DNA of 64,000 nt from Paraburkholderia tropica (GTDB lineage: Bacteria; Pseudomonadota; Gammaproteobacteria; Burkholderiales; Burkholderiaceae). The notes below the pieces were generated by a model, which worked only from the letters and a program-made list of their open reading frames with translations, had not been told where the DNA came from and did not search any database. The stretch covers positions 372,001-436,000 of the forward strand of contig NZ_FNZM01000004.1 in assembly GCF_900109265.1 (NCBI RefSeq), in the 5' to 3' direction. The position numbers and the translations under genes are program-made. Shown in pieces: positions 29,031 to 37,282 of this stretch. The stretch's first letter is position 1. Each line of letters opens with the position of its first letter.

Positions 29031-30938
29031 TCAGGCGACGCGCATCACCGACTTGCCGGACGCGTTCGCCGCGCGGTCGAGGAAGCGCTCGCGAATCGAC
29101 TTCGCGATCCCTGCCGCGTCGAGACCACAGCCCGCCAGCAGCTTGGCCGGGTCGCCGTGATCGATGAAACGGTCGGGGAGGCCCAATTGTAGTACGGGCT
29201 TGATAACCCCACTTTCAAGCAGGGATTCCACGACGGCCGAACCCGCGCCGCCCATGATGCAGCCTTCCTCGACGGTCACGAGGTAATCGTGCGTCTCGGC
29301 GAGCTGCTTGACGAGCTCCGCGTCGACCGGCTTCACGAAGCGCATGTTCGCGACGGTGGCGTCCAGCTCTTCGGCGGCGGCCAGCGACGGCGCAACCATC
29401 GTGCCGAACGCGAGGATCGCCACGCGCTTGCCTGCCGGCGCGGCGCTTTCGCGGCGCACTTCGCCCTTGCCCACCGGCAGCGCGGCCATCTGCTTGACGG
29501 TCGCGACGCCCGTGCCCGCGCCGCGCGGATAGCGCACGGCCGTCGGGCAGTCCTGCTGGAGCGCCGTGTACAGCATCTGACGGCATTCGTTTTCGTCCGA
29601 CGCCGCCATGATCATCATGTTCGGGATGCAGCGCATGAACGCGAGGTCGTAAGCGCCCGCGTGCGTTGCACCGTCCGCGCCGACGAGGCCCGCGCGGTCG
29701 ATCGCGAAGATCACCGGCAGGTTCTGCAGCGCCACGTCGTGGATCAGCTGGTCGTAGCCGCGTTGCAGGAAGGTCGAGTAGATCGCGACCACCGGCTTGA
29801 GGCCTTCTGCCGCGAGACCGCCCGCGAACGTCACCGCGTGCTGCTCGGCGATGCCGACGTCGAAGTAGCGATCCGGGAAACGCTTCTCGAACTCGACCAT
29901 GCCCGACCCTTCGCGCATGGCCGGCGTGATGCCGACGACGCGGTTATCGAGCTCGGCCGCGTCGCACAGCCACTCGCCGAACACCTGCGTGTAGGTCTTC
30001 TTGGCGGGCGTGGTGGACGGCTTGATGCCTTCGGCCGGGTTGAACTTGCCGGGACCGTGGTACAGGACCGGGTCGGCTTCGGCGAGCTTGTAGCCCTGGC
30101 CTTTCTTCGTCACCACGTGCAGGAATTGCGGGCCGCGCAGTTCCTTGATGTTCTGCAGCGTGGGGATCAGCGAGTCGAGGTCGTGACCGTCGATCGGGCC
30201 GATGTAGTTGAAGCCGAATTCCTCGAACAGCGTGGCCGGCACGATCATGCCCTTCGCGTGCTCTTCGAGCTTGCGGGCGAGATCGAGCACCGGCGGCGCG
30301 TGACGCAGTACGCGCTCCACGCCCGCGCGAGCGGCGGCGTAGAAGCGGCCCGACATCAGGCGCGCGAGATGGCGATTGAGCGCGCCCACCGGCGGCGAAA
30401 TCGACATGTCGTTGTCGTTGAGGATGACGAGCAGCGGCACGTCGTCTTCGACGCCGGCGTTGTTCATCGCCTCGAAGGCCATGCCGGCCGTCATCGCGCC
30501 GTCGCCGATCACGGCGATGCCCATGGCGTTATCGCCCTTGAGCTTGCTCGCGATGGCCATGCCGAGCGCCGCCGAGATCGACGTGCTCGAGTGCGCGGTG
30601 CCGAACGTGTCGTACTCGGATTCGTCGCGTTTCGGGAAGCCCGAGATACCGCCGAACTGACGCAGCGTCGGCATCTGGTCGCGGCGACCCGTGAGAATCT
30701 TGTGCGGGTAGGTCTGATGGCCCACGTCCCAGACGATGCGGTCGCGCGGCGTGTCGAACACGTAATGAAGCGCGATCGTCAGTTCGACCGTACCAAGGTT
30801 GGACGACAGGTGGCCGCCCGTTTGCGAGACGCTGTCGAGAACGAAAGCACGCAGTTCGTCGGCAAGCGGTTGCAACTGGCGGCGATCAAGGCGGCGCAAA
30901 TCCGCCGGGTCGTCAATGGTTTTCAGCAAGTCGTACAT
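29031..30938 (-). CDS. dxs: 1-deoxy-D-xylulose-5-phosphate synthase
   Basis: The 635-residue thiamine-diphosphate enzyme condenses pyruvate and glyceraldehyde 3-phosphate, the entry to the MEP isoprenoid pathway. It shows [14 protein letters not shown] near residue 75, the ThDP motif [18 protein letters not shown], and the transketolase-like [15 protein letters not shown] with the conserved histidine. The start at 30938 ([11 protein letters not shown]) matches the family N terminus. It follows xseB-ispA in the same direction, 85 bases after ispA, the usual beta-proteobacterial isoprenoid operon. Confidence 0.97.
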   Translation of the reverse strand: MYDLLKTIDDPADLRRLDRRQLQPLADELRAFVLDSVSQTGGHLSSNLGTVELTIALHYVFDTPRDRIVWDVGHQTYPHKILTGRRDQMPTLRQFGGISGFPKRDESEYDTFGTAHSSTSISAALGMAIASKLKGDNAMGIAVIGDGAMTAGMAFEAMNNAGVEDDVPLLVILNDNDMSISPPVGALNRHLARLMSGRFYAAARAGVERVLRHAPPVLDLARKLEEHAKGMIVPATLFEEFGFNYIGPIDGHDLDSLIPTLQNIKELRGPQFLHVVTKKGQGYKLAEADPVLYHGPGKFNPAEGIKPSTTPAKKTYTQVFGEWLCDAAELDNRVVGITPAMREGSGMVEFEKRFPDRYFDVGIAEQHAVTFAGGLAAEGLKPVVAIYSTFLQRGYDQLIHDVALQNLPVIFAIDRAGLVGADGATHAGAYDLAFMRCIPNMMIMAASDENECRQMLYTALQQDCPTAVRYPRGAGTGVATVKQMAALPVGKGEVRRESAAPAGKRVAILAFGTMVAPSLAAAEELDATVANMRFVKPVDAELVKQLAETHDYLVTVEEGCIMGGAGSAVVESLLESGVIKPVLQLGLPDRFIDHGDPAKLLAGCGLDAAGIAKSIRERFLDRAANASGKSVMRVA

Positions 30939-31023
30939 CGTCGTTCCATTGTAGGAAATCGGGCGCTCCCGCACTTCTGTCGCGCATTACTTCCCGTTCA
31001 TGCGCGCGGGCGGGTTGGCGCAA

Positions 31024-31905
31024 TCAGCTAACCCGGTTCACCACCAGGTCAGCGAGTTCGGCGAGGCGCTGGGCGCGCGCGCCGAACGGTTCGAGCGCCG
31101 CGTGCGCGTCGGCGCGCAACTGCTGCGCGAGGGCGCGGGAAGCATCCAGACCGATGATCGACACGTAGGTCGGCTTGCCGTCCTTCGCGTCCTTGCCCGC
31201 GGTCTTGCCCAGCGTGGCCGAGTCTGCGGTCACGTCGAGAATGTCGTCCACCACCTGGAAGGCGAGGCCCACGGCCGCCGCGTACTTGTCCAGTGCGGCG
31301 AGGGTGTCGGCGGACGGCGTTTCGCCCGCCACCGCGCCCATGCGGACCGAGGCGCGCAGCAGCGCGCCCGTCTTCAGGCGGTGCATCGTTTCGAGCTGCT
31401 CGCGCGTGAGCGAATGGCCCACGCTCGCAAGGTCGATCGCCTGACCGCCGGCCATGCCGATCGAGCCGCTGGCGAGCGCCAGTTCGCGCACGAGCGACGC
31501 CTGACGCGGCGCGTCGACTACATCCGACGTCAGCGTGATGAAAGCTTGCGATTGCAGCGCGTCGCCGACCAGCAGCGCCGTCGGTTCGTCATATTTGACG
31601 TGTACCGTGGGCTTGCCGCGGCGCATGTCGTCGTCGTCCATGCAGGGCATGTCGTCATGCACGAGCGAGTAGACGTGGATCATCTCCAGCGCGCAGGCCG
31701 CCGCGTCGAGCGCCTCGGGCGTCGCGCCGGTCAGTTCGCCGGCCGCGTGGCACAGCAGCGGGCGCACCCGCTTGCCGCCGCCGAGCACGGCATAGCGCAT
31801 CGCGTCGTGCAGCGGCGCGGGCTGGACGTCCGCTGCCGGCAAATAGTGATCGAGCGCGCTTTCGACCCGGTCGAGCACCAGCCGGGTCCATTGGTCAAAT
31901 GTCAT
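31024..31905 (-). CDS. ispA: Farnesyl diphosphate synthase (geranyltranstransferase)
   Basis: The 293-residue prenyl transferase carries both aspartate-rich motifs: the first in HDDMPCMDDDDMRRGKPT and the second in FQVVDDILDVT. It builds C15 farnesyl diphosphate from IPP and DMAPP or GPP, feeding quinone and undecaprenyl synthesis. Its ATG overlaps the xseB stop by four bases (31902-31905), showing coupling. dxs follows. Confidence 0.95.
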   Translation of the reverse strand: MTFDQWTRLVLDRVESALDHYLPAADVQPAPLHDAMRYAVLGGGKRVRPLLCHAAGELTGATPEALDAAACALEMIHVYSLVHDDMPCMDDDDMRRGKPTVHVKYDEPTALLVGDALQSQAFITLTSDVVDAPRQASLVRELALASGSIGMAGGQAIDLASVGHSLTREQLETMHRLKTGALLRASVRMGAVAGETPSADTLAALDKYAAAVGLAFQVVDDILDVTADSATLGKTAGKDAKDGKPTYVSIIGLDASRALAQQLRADAHAALEPFGARAQRLAELADLVVNRVS

Positions 31906-32216
31906 AGATCGTCGTCTCCGCCCATTGCGGAGCCTGTCGTATTGAGGGGCACGGGCCGCAGCGTTTCGCCGTCCAGCACGCGCACCTGTTGTTCAACCTT
32001 TTCGAGCTGCTGCTGGCAGAACTTCACCAGCACGGCACCGCGACGATACGCGGCCAGCGATTCCTCGAGGCTCAGGCTGCCGCCTTCCATGCGCGCCACG
32101 AGCGCGTCGAGTTCGGCGAGCGCGGCCTCGTAGCTGTCCGGCAGAGCCTCGGCTCCGTCCGGTACGCCAGCTTCCTGAGCCGCGCCAGCGCGGTCTTTCG
32201 ATGCCGTTTTCGCCAT
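31902..32216 (-). CDS. xseB: Exodeoxyribonuclease VII small subunit
   Basis: The 104-residue protein contains the XseB core YEAALAELDALVARMEGGSLSL followed by ESLAAYRRGAVLVKFCQQQLEK. Short charged tails flank the core. It partners XseA in single-strand DNA degradation. It is first in xseB-ispA-dxs, a pairing common across proteobacteria. The regulatory region is shared with the divergent Rieske oxygenase gene. Confidence 0.94.
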   Translation of the reverse strand: MAKTASKDRAGAAQEAGVPDGAEALPDSYEAALAELDALVARMEGGSLSLEESLAAYRRGAVLVKFCQQQLEKVEQQVRVLDGETLRPVPLNTTGSAMGGDDDL

Positions 32217-32525
32217 CAGTGGTCGCCAAAATGAAACAAGGCGGACATTCTACGGCAAAAGCCCCCCATGCGCCCCGCTCGCCGGCTTCTGTACCGTCAC
32301 GACCACATCACGCGGGCTTACAGGAATCGGTGCCGGAAGGTCGCGGTCGCCGCGATATTGTCGCTTTTTCGTCGCCTTCCCGCCGCAATTTCGCCGCAAA
32401 CCGGGCAAAAATCAGTCACTTAGCCACCCCACCCCGGGGTAAACCAGTTATACTAGCCGGCTCCCTAAATCGAATCTTCGATGGTTGGGTTGTTCACTGC
32501 TTTCACGTCTTCATCGGGAGTGGGA
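32217..32525 (+). promoter_or_regulatory. Divergent xseB/Rieske intergenic region with a -10 box
   Basis: This 309-base region separates minus-strand xseB from the plus-strand Rieske gene and holds no convincing gene. A good -10 box TATACT is at 32449-32454, 71 bases before the Rieske ATG. No clear -35 lies 16-18 bases upstream. A GGAG ribosome-binding site ends just before 32526. Confidence 0.45.
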
Positions 32526-33632
32526 ATGTCCAATCTGAGCAATGCATTGCAGCTGAAGTCCATTCAAAGCCAGCTGCCAGTCACGGCTTACTTTGACGAA
32601 GCGCTTCTCAAGCGCGAAATCGAAACGCTTTTCCAGAAAGGTCCTCGCTACGTCGGCCACGAATTGATGGTGCCCGAAGCGGGGAATTATTTTGCGCTGC
32701 CCGGCGAAAAAGAGGGCCGCGTGCTGGTGCGCAACAAGAGCAACGAGATCGAACTGCTCTCAAACGTTTGCCGCCATCGCCAGGCCATCATGCTAAACGG
32801 TCGCGGCACCGCAGACAACATTGTATGTCCGCTGCATCGCTGGACGTACGACCTCAAGGGTGAACTGCTCGGCGCGCCGCACTTCGCGGACAAGCCCTGC
32901 CTCAACCTGAACAACACGCCGCTGCAAAAGTGGAACGGCCTGCTCTTCGAGTCGGCCGGCCGTGACGTCGCGCGCGATCTCGCGCGCCTCGGCCCCGCGA
33001 AACATCTCGACTTCACGGACTACATGTTCGATCACGTCGAGGTGCACGAGTGCAACTACAACTGGAAGACCTTCATCGAGGTCTATCTCGAGGACTACCA
33101 CGTCGTCCCGTTCCATCCGGGTCTCGGCCAGTTCGTCTCCTGCGACGACCTGAAGTGGGAGTTCGGCGAGTGGTACAGCGTGCAGACCGTGGGCGTGCAC
33201 AGCCAGCTCGGCAAGCCGGGCAGCCCCACGTACCGCAAATGGCACGACGAGGTCCTGCGCTTTCGCAACGGCGAGCCGCCCGAGTTCGGCGCCATCTGGA
33301 TGGTCTACTACCCGAATCTGATGATCGAGTGGTATCCGCACGTGCTCGTCTGTTCGTGGCTGATTCCGAACGGCACGCAGAAGACCACCAATATCGTCGA
33401 GTTCTATTATCCCGAGGAAATCACGCTGTTCGAGCGTGAGTTCGTCGAGGCCGAGCGCGCCGCCTATATGGAAACGGCCATCGAAGACGACGAGATCGCC
33501 GAGCGCATGGACGCCGGCCGCCGCGCACTCATGGAACGCGGCGTCTCGGAAGTCGGCCCGTACCAGAGCCCGATGGAAGACGGCATGCAGCACTTTCACG
33601 AGTTCCTGCGCCGCGAACTGGGCGACATCTGA
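32526..33632 (+). CDS. Rieske-type ring-hydroxylating oxygenase alpha subunit
   Basis: The 368-residue mononuclear-iron oxygenase begins MSNLSNALQLKSIQS. The [2Fe-2S] Rieske ligands are Cys82 and His84 (NVCRHR), then Cys101 and His104 (CPLH). The catalytic-iron histidines are probably His192 and His197 in EDYHVVPFHPGL. Such enzymes hydroxylate or demethylate aromatic or quaternary-amine substrates with a separate reductase. No reductase or small subunit is adjacent, and the substrate is not evident. Start chosen at the ATG with GGAG upstream; it is followed by a strong terminator, so it is probably monocistronic. Confidence 0.88.
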   Translation: MSNLSNALQLKSIQSQLPVTAYFDEALLKREIETLFQKGPRYVGHELMVPEAGNYFALPGEKEGRVLVRNKSNEIELLSNVCRHRQAIMLNGRGTADNIVCPLHRWTYDLKGELLGAPHFADKPCLNLNNTPLQKWNGLLFESAGRDVARDLARLGPAKHLDFTDYMFDHVEVHECNYNWKTFIEVYLEDYHVVPFHPGLGQFVSCDDLKWEFGEWYSVQTVGVHSQLGKPGSPTYRKWHDEVLRFRNGEPPEFGAIWMVYYPNLMIEWYPHVLVCSWLIPNGTQKTTNIVEFYYPEEITLFEREFVEAERAAYMETAIEDDEIAERMDAGRRALMERGVSEVGPYQSPMEDGMQHFHEFLRRELGDI

Positions 33633-33696
33633 GCGCGGCTTCGAGGTCGCGCGCGGCCACGCCGGCGCACACTTCATGCCATCGACGGCATCACGG

Positions 33697-33724
33697 AAAG
33701 ACGGGCTTCGGCCCGTCTTTTTGT
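33697..33724 (+). terminator. Terminator with TTCG tetraloop after the Rieske gene
   Basis: AAAGACGGGC and GCCCGTCTTT make a perfect 10-bp stem closed by TTCG, continuing into TTGTTT. It lies 65 bases past the stop codon. Confidence 0.95.
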
Positions 33725-33796
33725 TTAGACTGACGGCATCGGGCCCACGCTGTGCACACGCACATCCGGCGGCCGCGCACGATACCAGGAGCCGTC

Positions 33797-34666
33797 ATGC
33801 CCCACACTCACTACACCACGCTGATCTCCGCCGCCAACCTGCACGAGCGCATGAGCGCCGCGCCGGGCAGCGTGCTCGTCTTCGACTGCCGTTTCGATCT
33901 GCTCGATCCCGGCGCGGGTGAAACGGCCTACGCCGCCGGCCATCTGCCGGGCGCGCGCTATCTGCATCTCGATCGCGATCTGTCCGGCGCCAAAACCGGC
34001 ACAAACGGCCGCCATCCGCTGCCGGACCGCGCCTCGCTCGTCGCCACGCTGGCGAGCTGGGGTTTGAACGCGGGTCAGCAGGTCGTGGCCTACGACGCGC
34101 AAGGCGGCTCGTACGCGGCGCGGCTCTGGTGGCTGCTGCGCTGGCTCGGCCACGACTCGGTCGCGGTGCTCGACGGCGGCCTGCAAGCCTGGGAAGCGGC
34201 GGGCCTGCCGCTCGCGAAGGACGTGCCGGCAGCCACGCCGGGCACCTTCAAGGCAGGCGCGCCGCTGCAGGTGACCATCGACGCCGCGGCTGTCGTGCGC
34301 AATCTCACGGCACGCGAACTGACCGTGGTCGATGCGCGCGCCAGCGACCGCTATCGCGGCGAGAACGAAACCATCGATCCAGTCGGCGGCCATATTCCCG
34401 GCGCGAAGAACCGCTTCTTCAAGGACAACCTGAGCGCCGACGGCCGCTTCAAATCGGCCCATACGCTGCGCGAGGAATTCTCGGCGCTGCTGCCGGGCGT
34501 GACGCCCGAGCATGTGGTGCTGCAATGCGGCTCGGGCGTGACCGCCTGCCACAACGCGCTGGCGATGGAAATCGCCGGCATGCATGGCGCGGCGCTCTAC
34601 GGCGGCTCGTGGAGCGAATGGGTCGCCGATCCGTCGCGCCCGGTGGCAACGGGGGCGAATCCCTGA
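33797..34666 (+). CDS. sseA: 3-mercaptopyruvate/thiosulfate sulfurtransferase
   Basis: The 289-residue protein has two rhodanese domains in tandem. The active-site loop in the C-terminal domain reads CGSGVTAC, with the cysteine that carries persulfide. The CGSGVT loop is closer to mercaptopyruvate than to thiosulfate sulfurtransferases, which have CRKGVT-type loops. VVAYDAQGG and GGHIPGAKNR are typical family segments. The ATG at 33797 follows AGGAG. It stands alone between terminators. Confidence 0.88.
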   Translation: MPHTHYTTLISAANLHERMSAAPGSVLVFDCRFDLLDPGAGETAYAAGHLPGARYLHLDRDLSGAKTGTNGRHPLPDRASLVATLASWGLNAGQQVVAYDAQGGSYAARLWWLLRWLGHDSVAVLDGGLQAWEAAGLPLAKDVPAATPGTFKAGAPLQVTIDAAAVVRNLTARELTVVDARASDRYRGENETIDPVGGHIPGAKNRFFKDNLSADGRFKSAHTLREEFSALLPGVTPEHVVLQCGSGVTACHNALAMEIAGMHGAALYGGSWSEWVADPSRPVATGANP

Positions 34667-34711
34667 TCCGCTGTCATCCTCGGATCGCCGCGCGAACGTT
34701 GTGCGACGAAA

Positions 34712-34733
34712 GGCGTCGGCCTCAACCGACGCC
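34712..34733. terminator. Hairpin at the sseA/dienelactone-hydrolase junction
   Basis: GGCGTCGG pairs with CCGACGCC (8 bp, 6-base loop) across the convergent ends, including the stop codon of the minus-strand gene. Flanking T runs are weak. Confidence 0.4.
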
Positions 34734-35594
34734 GTGTTCCTTGAACCACGCGATCGCGCGCTTCCAGCCATCTTCGGCATCGGCCTTGCGATAGCTCGGC
34801 CGGTAATCGGCGAAGAACGCATGGCCCGCGTCGTCGTAGACGACGAACTGCGAGCCGCGCGCGCCCTGCGGTCCCTGCGCGATCGCCGCCTTCATCTGCT
34901 CCAGCGTGTCCTGCGGAATGCTGGTGTCCTGCCGGCCGTACAGCCCGAGCACCGGCACCTGCAGCGTGCCGGCGAGATCGAGCGGATTCTGCGGCGTATT
35001 CGCGGTGTGATCGCCCACCACGCGCCCGTACCACGCCACTGCCGTCTTGATGCGCGGATTGTGTTCCGCATAGAGCCACGCGTAACGCCCGCCCCAGCAA
35101 AAGCCGTTGACGCCCACGCGCTTCACGTCGCCGCCATGCTGGCCCGCCCAGGCGATGGCCGCGTCGATATCGCCGAGCACCTGCGCATCGGGCACCTTGC
35201 TCACGATGTTTTCGTTGATCTGCTGGATCGTCGGATACACCGAGGCGTCGCCCTCGCGCACGAAGAAGTCCGGCGCGATCGCCAGATAGCCGAGCTTCGC
35301 GAAGCGGCGGCACACATCGGCGATATGTTCGTGCACGCCGAAAATCTCGTGAATCACGATGATCACCGGCAGATGCGTCTTGCCGCGCGGCTGCGCGCGA
35401 TACGCCGGAATGAGCGTGCCGTTCGACTGGAACGCGACTTCGCCCGCGTCGAGACCTTCGCTATCGGTGTGGATGGTTTGCGCGGACACCGGCAGCACCG
35501 CGGCGGCGAATCCGCTGCCGAGCGCGGCCTTGAGAAAAGTGCGCCGATCGAACGGCACATGCGGGACGAGACTATCGACTTCGGGCTTGAGCAT
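34722..35594 (-). CDS. Exported dienelactone hydrolase-family protein (Tat-type leader)
   Basis: The 290-residue alpha/beta hydrolase starts with a leader containing DRRTFLKAALG, a twin-arginine motif followed by a hydrophobic stretch ending near VSAQT. The nucleophile cysteine lies in GFCWGGRY, with downstream DDAGHAFF supplying Asp/His, as in the dienelactone hydrolase family. The RR motif is on the positive side of the leader, so folded export through Tat is expected. The substrate is unknown; cyclic esters or other small carboxyl esters are plausible. Confidence 0.85.
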   Translation of the reverse strand: MLKPEVDSLVPHVPFDRRTFLKAALGSGFAAAVLPVSAQTIHTDSEGLDAGEVAFQSNGTLIPAYRAQPRGKTHLPVIIVIHEIFGVHEHIADVCRRFAKLGYLAIAPDFFVREGDASVYPTIQQINENIVSKVPDAQVLGDIDAAIAWAGQHGGDVKRVGVNGFCWGGRYAWLYAEHNPRIKTAVAWYGRVVGDHTANTPQNPLDLAGTLQVPVLGLYGRQDTSIPQDTLEQMKAAIAQGPQGARGSQFVVYDDAGHAFFADYRPSYRKADAEDGWKRAIAWFKEHGVG

Positions 35595-35624
35595 GCAACG
35601 CTCCTCGCGATAAGAACAACGCCA

Positions 35625-35652
35625 TCAAAAAAGAATGCGCCCGCAGGCGCAT
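35625..35652 (-). terminator. Terminator of the NDH-2-like gene
   Basis: ATGCGCC and GGCGCAT form a 7-bp stem with a CGCA loop, followed on the minus strand by TCTTTTTTGA. It lies 8 bases past the oxidoreductase stop. Confidence 0.8.
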
Positions 35653-35659
35653 CACAGGA

Positions 35660-37006
35660 TCAATGCAGTTTCACGCGCGGCAGCGTCGTGCGCCGCAGCC
35701 AGTGCGCGACGGTGTCAAGCACCATGCGCGCGTAGCCGTGCAGCGCGGCGATATGCAGCCGGTACAGCGACATGTACATGAAGCGCGCGAACAGGCCTTC
35801 GATCAGCATGCTGCCGCCGATCAGGCCGCCCATCAGATTGCCGACCGCGCTGAAGTGACCGAGCGACACCAGCGAGCCGAAGTCGCGATAGGTGAATTCG
35901 GGCAGCGGCCGACCTTCGAGCCGCATGCCCATCGAGCGGAACAGGAACGACGCTTCCTGATGCGCCGCCTGAGCGCGCGGCGGCACGCCGCGTTCGTTGC
36001 CGGGCCACTCGCAGGCGGCGCAGTCGCCGAGCGCGAAGACGTTGTCGTCGAGTTCGGTTTGCAGCGTGCGGCGCACGATCAGTTGGCCCAGCCGGTTGAC
36101 GGTCAGGCCGTCGAGTTCCGAGAGAATCTGCGGCGCCTTGATGCCCGCGGCCCACACCGTGAGATCGGCGCGCACGGCCTTGCCGCTCGCCGTGCGCACG
36201 ACGCCCGGCGCGACCTCGGTCACGCGCTCGCCGCTCAGAATGCGCACGCCGAGTTTCTCCAGCAATTCGGTCGTCGCCGACGACACGCGCTCGGGCAGCG
36301 CGGGCAGAATGCGCGGCCCCGATTCGATCAGCACGATCCCCACGTCGTGGCTCGGATCGAGCTTGTGCAGACCGTACGCCGAAAGCACCTGCGCCGTGTT
36401 GCGCAATTCCGCCGACAGTTCGACGCCGGTCGCGCCCGCGCCGACGATGGCCACCTGCACGCGCGGCTCTTCCTTGCCTTCGTGATCCCGCGTGACGGGT
36501 TCGGGCGCCTGATGTTCCGCGCGCATGCACGCGGCGATGAGCTTCTTGCGAAAGCGCTCGGCTTGCCCGACGGTGTCGAGCGCGATGGAATTCTCCGCCG
36601 CGCCCGGCACGCCGAAGAAATGCGTCGTGCTGCCGATGGCGAGCACGAGCGTGTCGTAGTCGAGCACGCGTTCGGGCAGCAGTTCGGCGCCGTCTTCGTC
36701 GTTGACGACACCGAGCGTGATGCGCCGGGCCGCGCGGTCGATGCCGACGAGTTCGCCCTGCTGAAACTCGAAGCCATGCCAGCGCGCCTGCGCCGCGTAC
36801 TCGAGTTCCTGCGTGAAGGGGTCCATGCTGCCCGCGGCCACTTCGTGCAGCAGCGGTTTCCAGATGTGCGTGGGATTGCGGTCGACCAGCGTGACCGAGG
36901 CGGTCGGGCGGCCGCGTTTCGCGCGCGTTTCGCCGTAACGGTCGCCCAGCCGCGTCGCCAGTTCGAGCCCGCCTGCACCTCCGCCCACTACGATAAAGCG
37001 ATGCAT
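35660..37006 (-). CDS. Type II NADH dehydrogenase-like FAD oxidoreductase
   Basis: The 448-residue protein carries two dinucleotide motifs: FIVVGGGAGGLELATRLG at the N terminus for FAD, and VAIVGAGATGVELSAEL about residue 165 for NAD(P)H. LTVWAAGIKAP and FALGDCAACEW are conserved in NDH-2 enzymes. Hydrophobic or amphipathic stretches in the C-terminal 60 residues fit a membrane anchor. It would transfer electrons from NADH to quinone without proton pumping. The ATG at 37006 has GGAGAA upstream; the longer in-frame extension was rejected. Confidence 0.88.
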   Translation of the reverse strand: MHRFIVVGGGAGGLELATRLGDRYGETRAKRGRPTASVTLVDRNPTHIWKPLLHEVAAGSMDPFTQELEYAAQARWHGFEFQQGELVGIDRAARRITLGVVNDEDGAELLPERVLDYDTLVLAIGSTTHFFGVPGAAENSIALDTVGQAERFRKKLIAACMRAEHQAPEPVTRDHEGKEEPRVQVAIVGAGATGVELSAELRNTAQVLSAYGLHKLDPSHDVGIVLIESGPRILPALPERVSSATTELLEKLGVRILSGERVTEVAPGVVRTASGKAVRADLTVWAAGIKAPQILSELDGLTVNRLGQLIVRRTLQTELDDNVFALGDCAACEWPGNERGVPPRAQAAHQEASFLFRSMGMRLEGRPLPEFTYRDFGSLVSLGHFSAVGNLMGGLIGGSMLIEGLFARFMYMSLYRLHIAALHGYARMVLDTVAHWLRRTTLPRVKLH

Positions 37007-37251
37007 AGTTTCTCCGTGCATGTCGATTGGCGATAGAACGTCCGATGCGCGCCGCTTGTCCGCATCGAGTTGGACACGATGCATACAGCGGCACGGCCAT
37101 CGGCCGTCGGTTCATTGTCGGATGACGGAGCGCGCGGCGGCAAGACGGGCGGCACACATGCATCACATGTGCTCCGCCCACTTGCGCGTGGCCGCGCGCG
37201 CGGTTACGGCTTAGTTACGGTTCGACTACTGCGCACGCGTCATACGTAAGC

Positions 37252-37282
37252 TCAGTGCGCGTTCAGTGCGCCCTCAGTGCGC
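37252..37282. repeat. Three 11-bp-spaced repeats at the polA stop codon
   Basis: The unit TCAGTGCGC occurs three times with an 11-base period. On the minus strand each unit reads GCGCACTGA, and the first is the last two codons plus the stop of polA. Confidence 0.85.
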
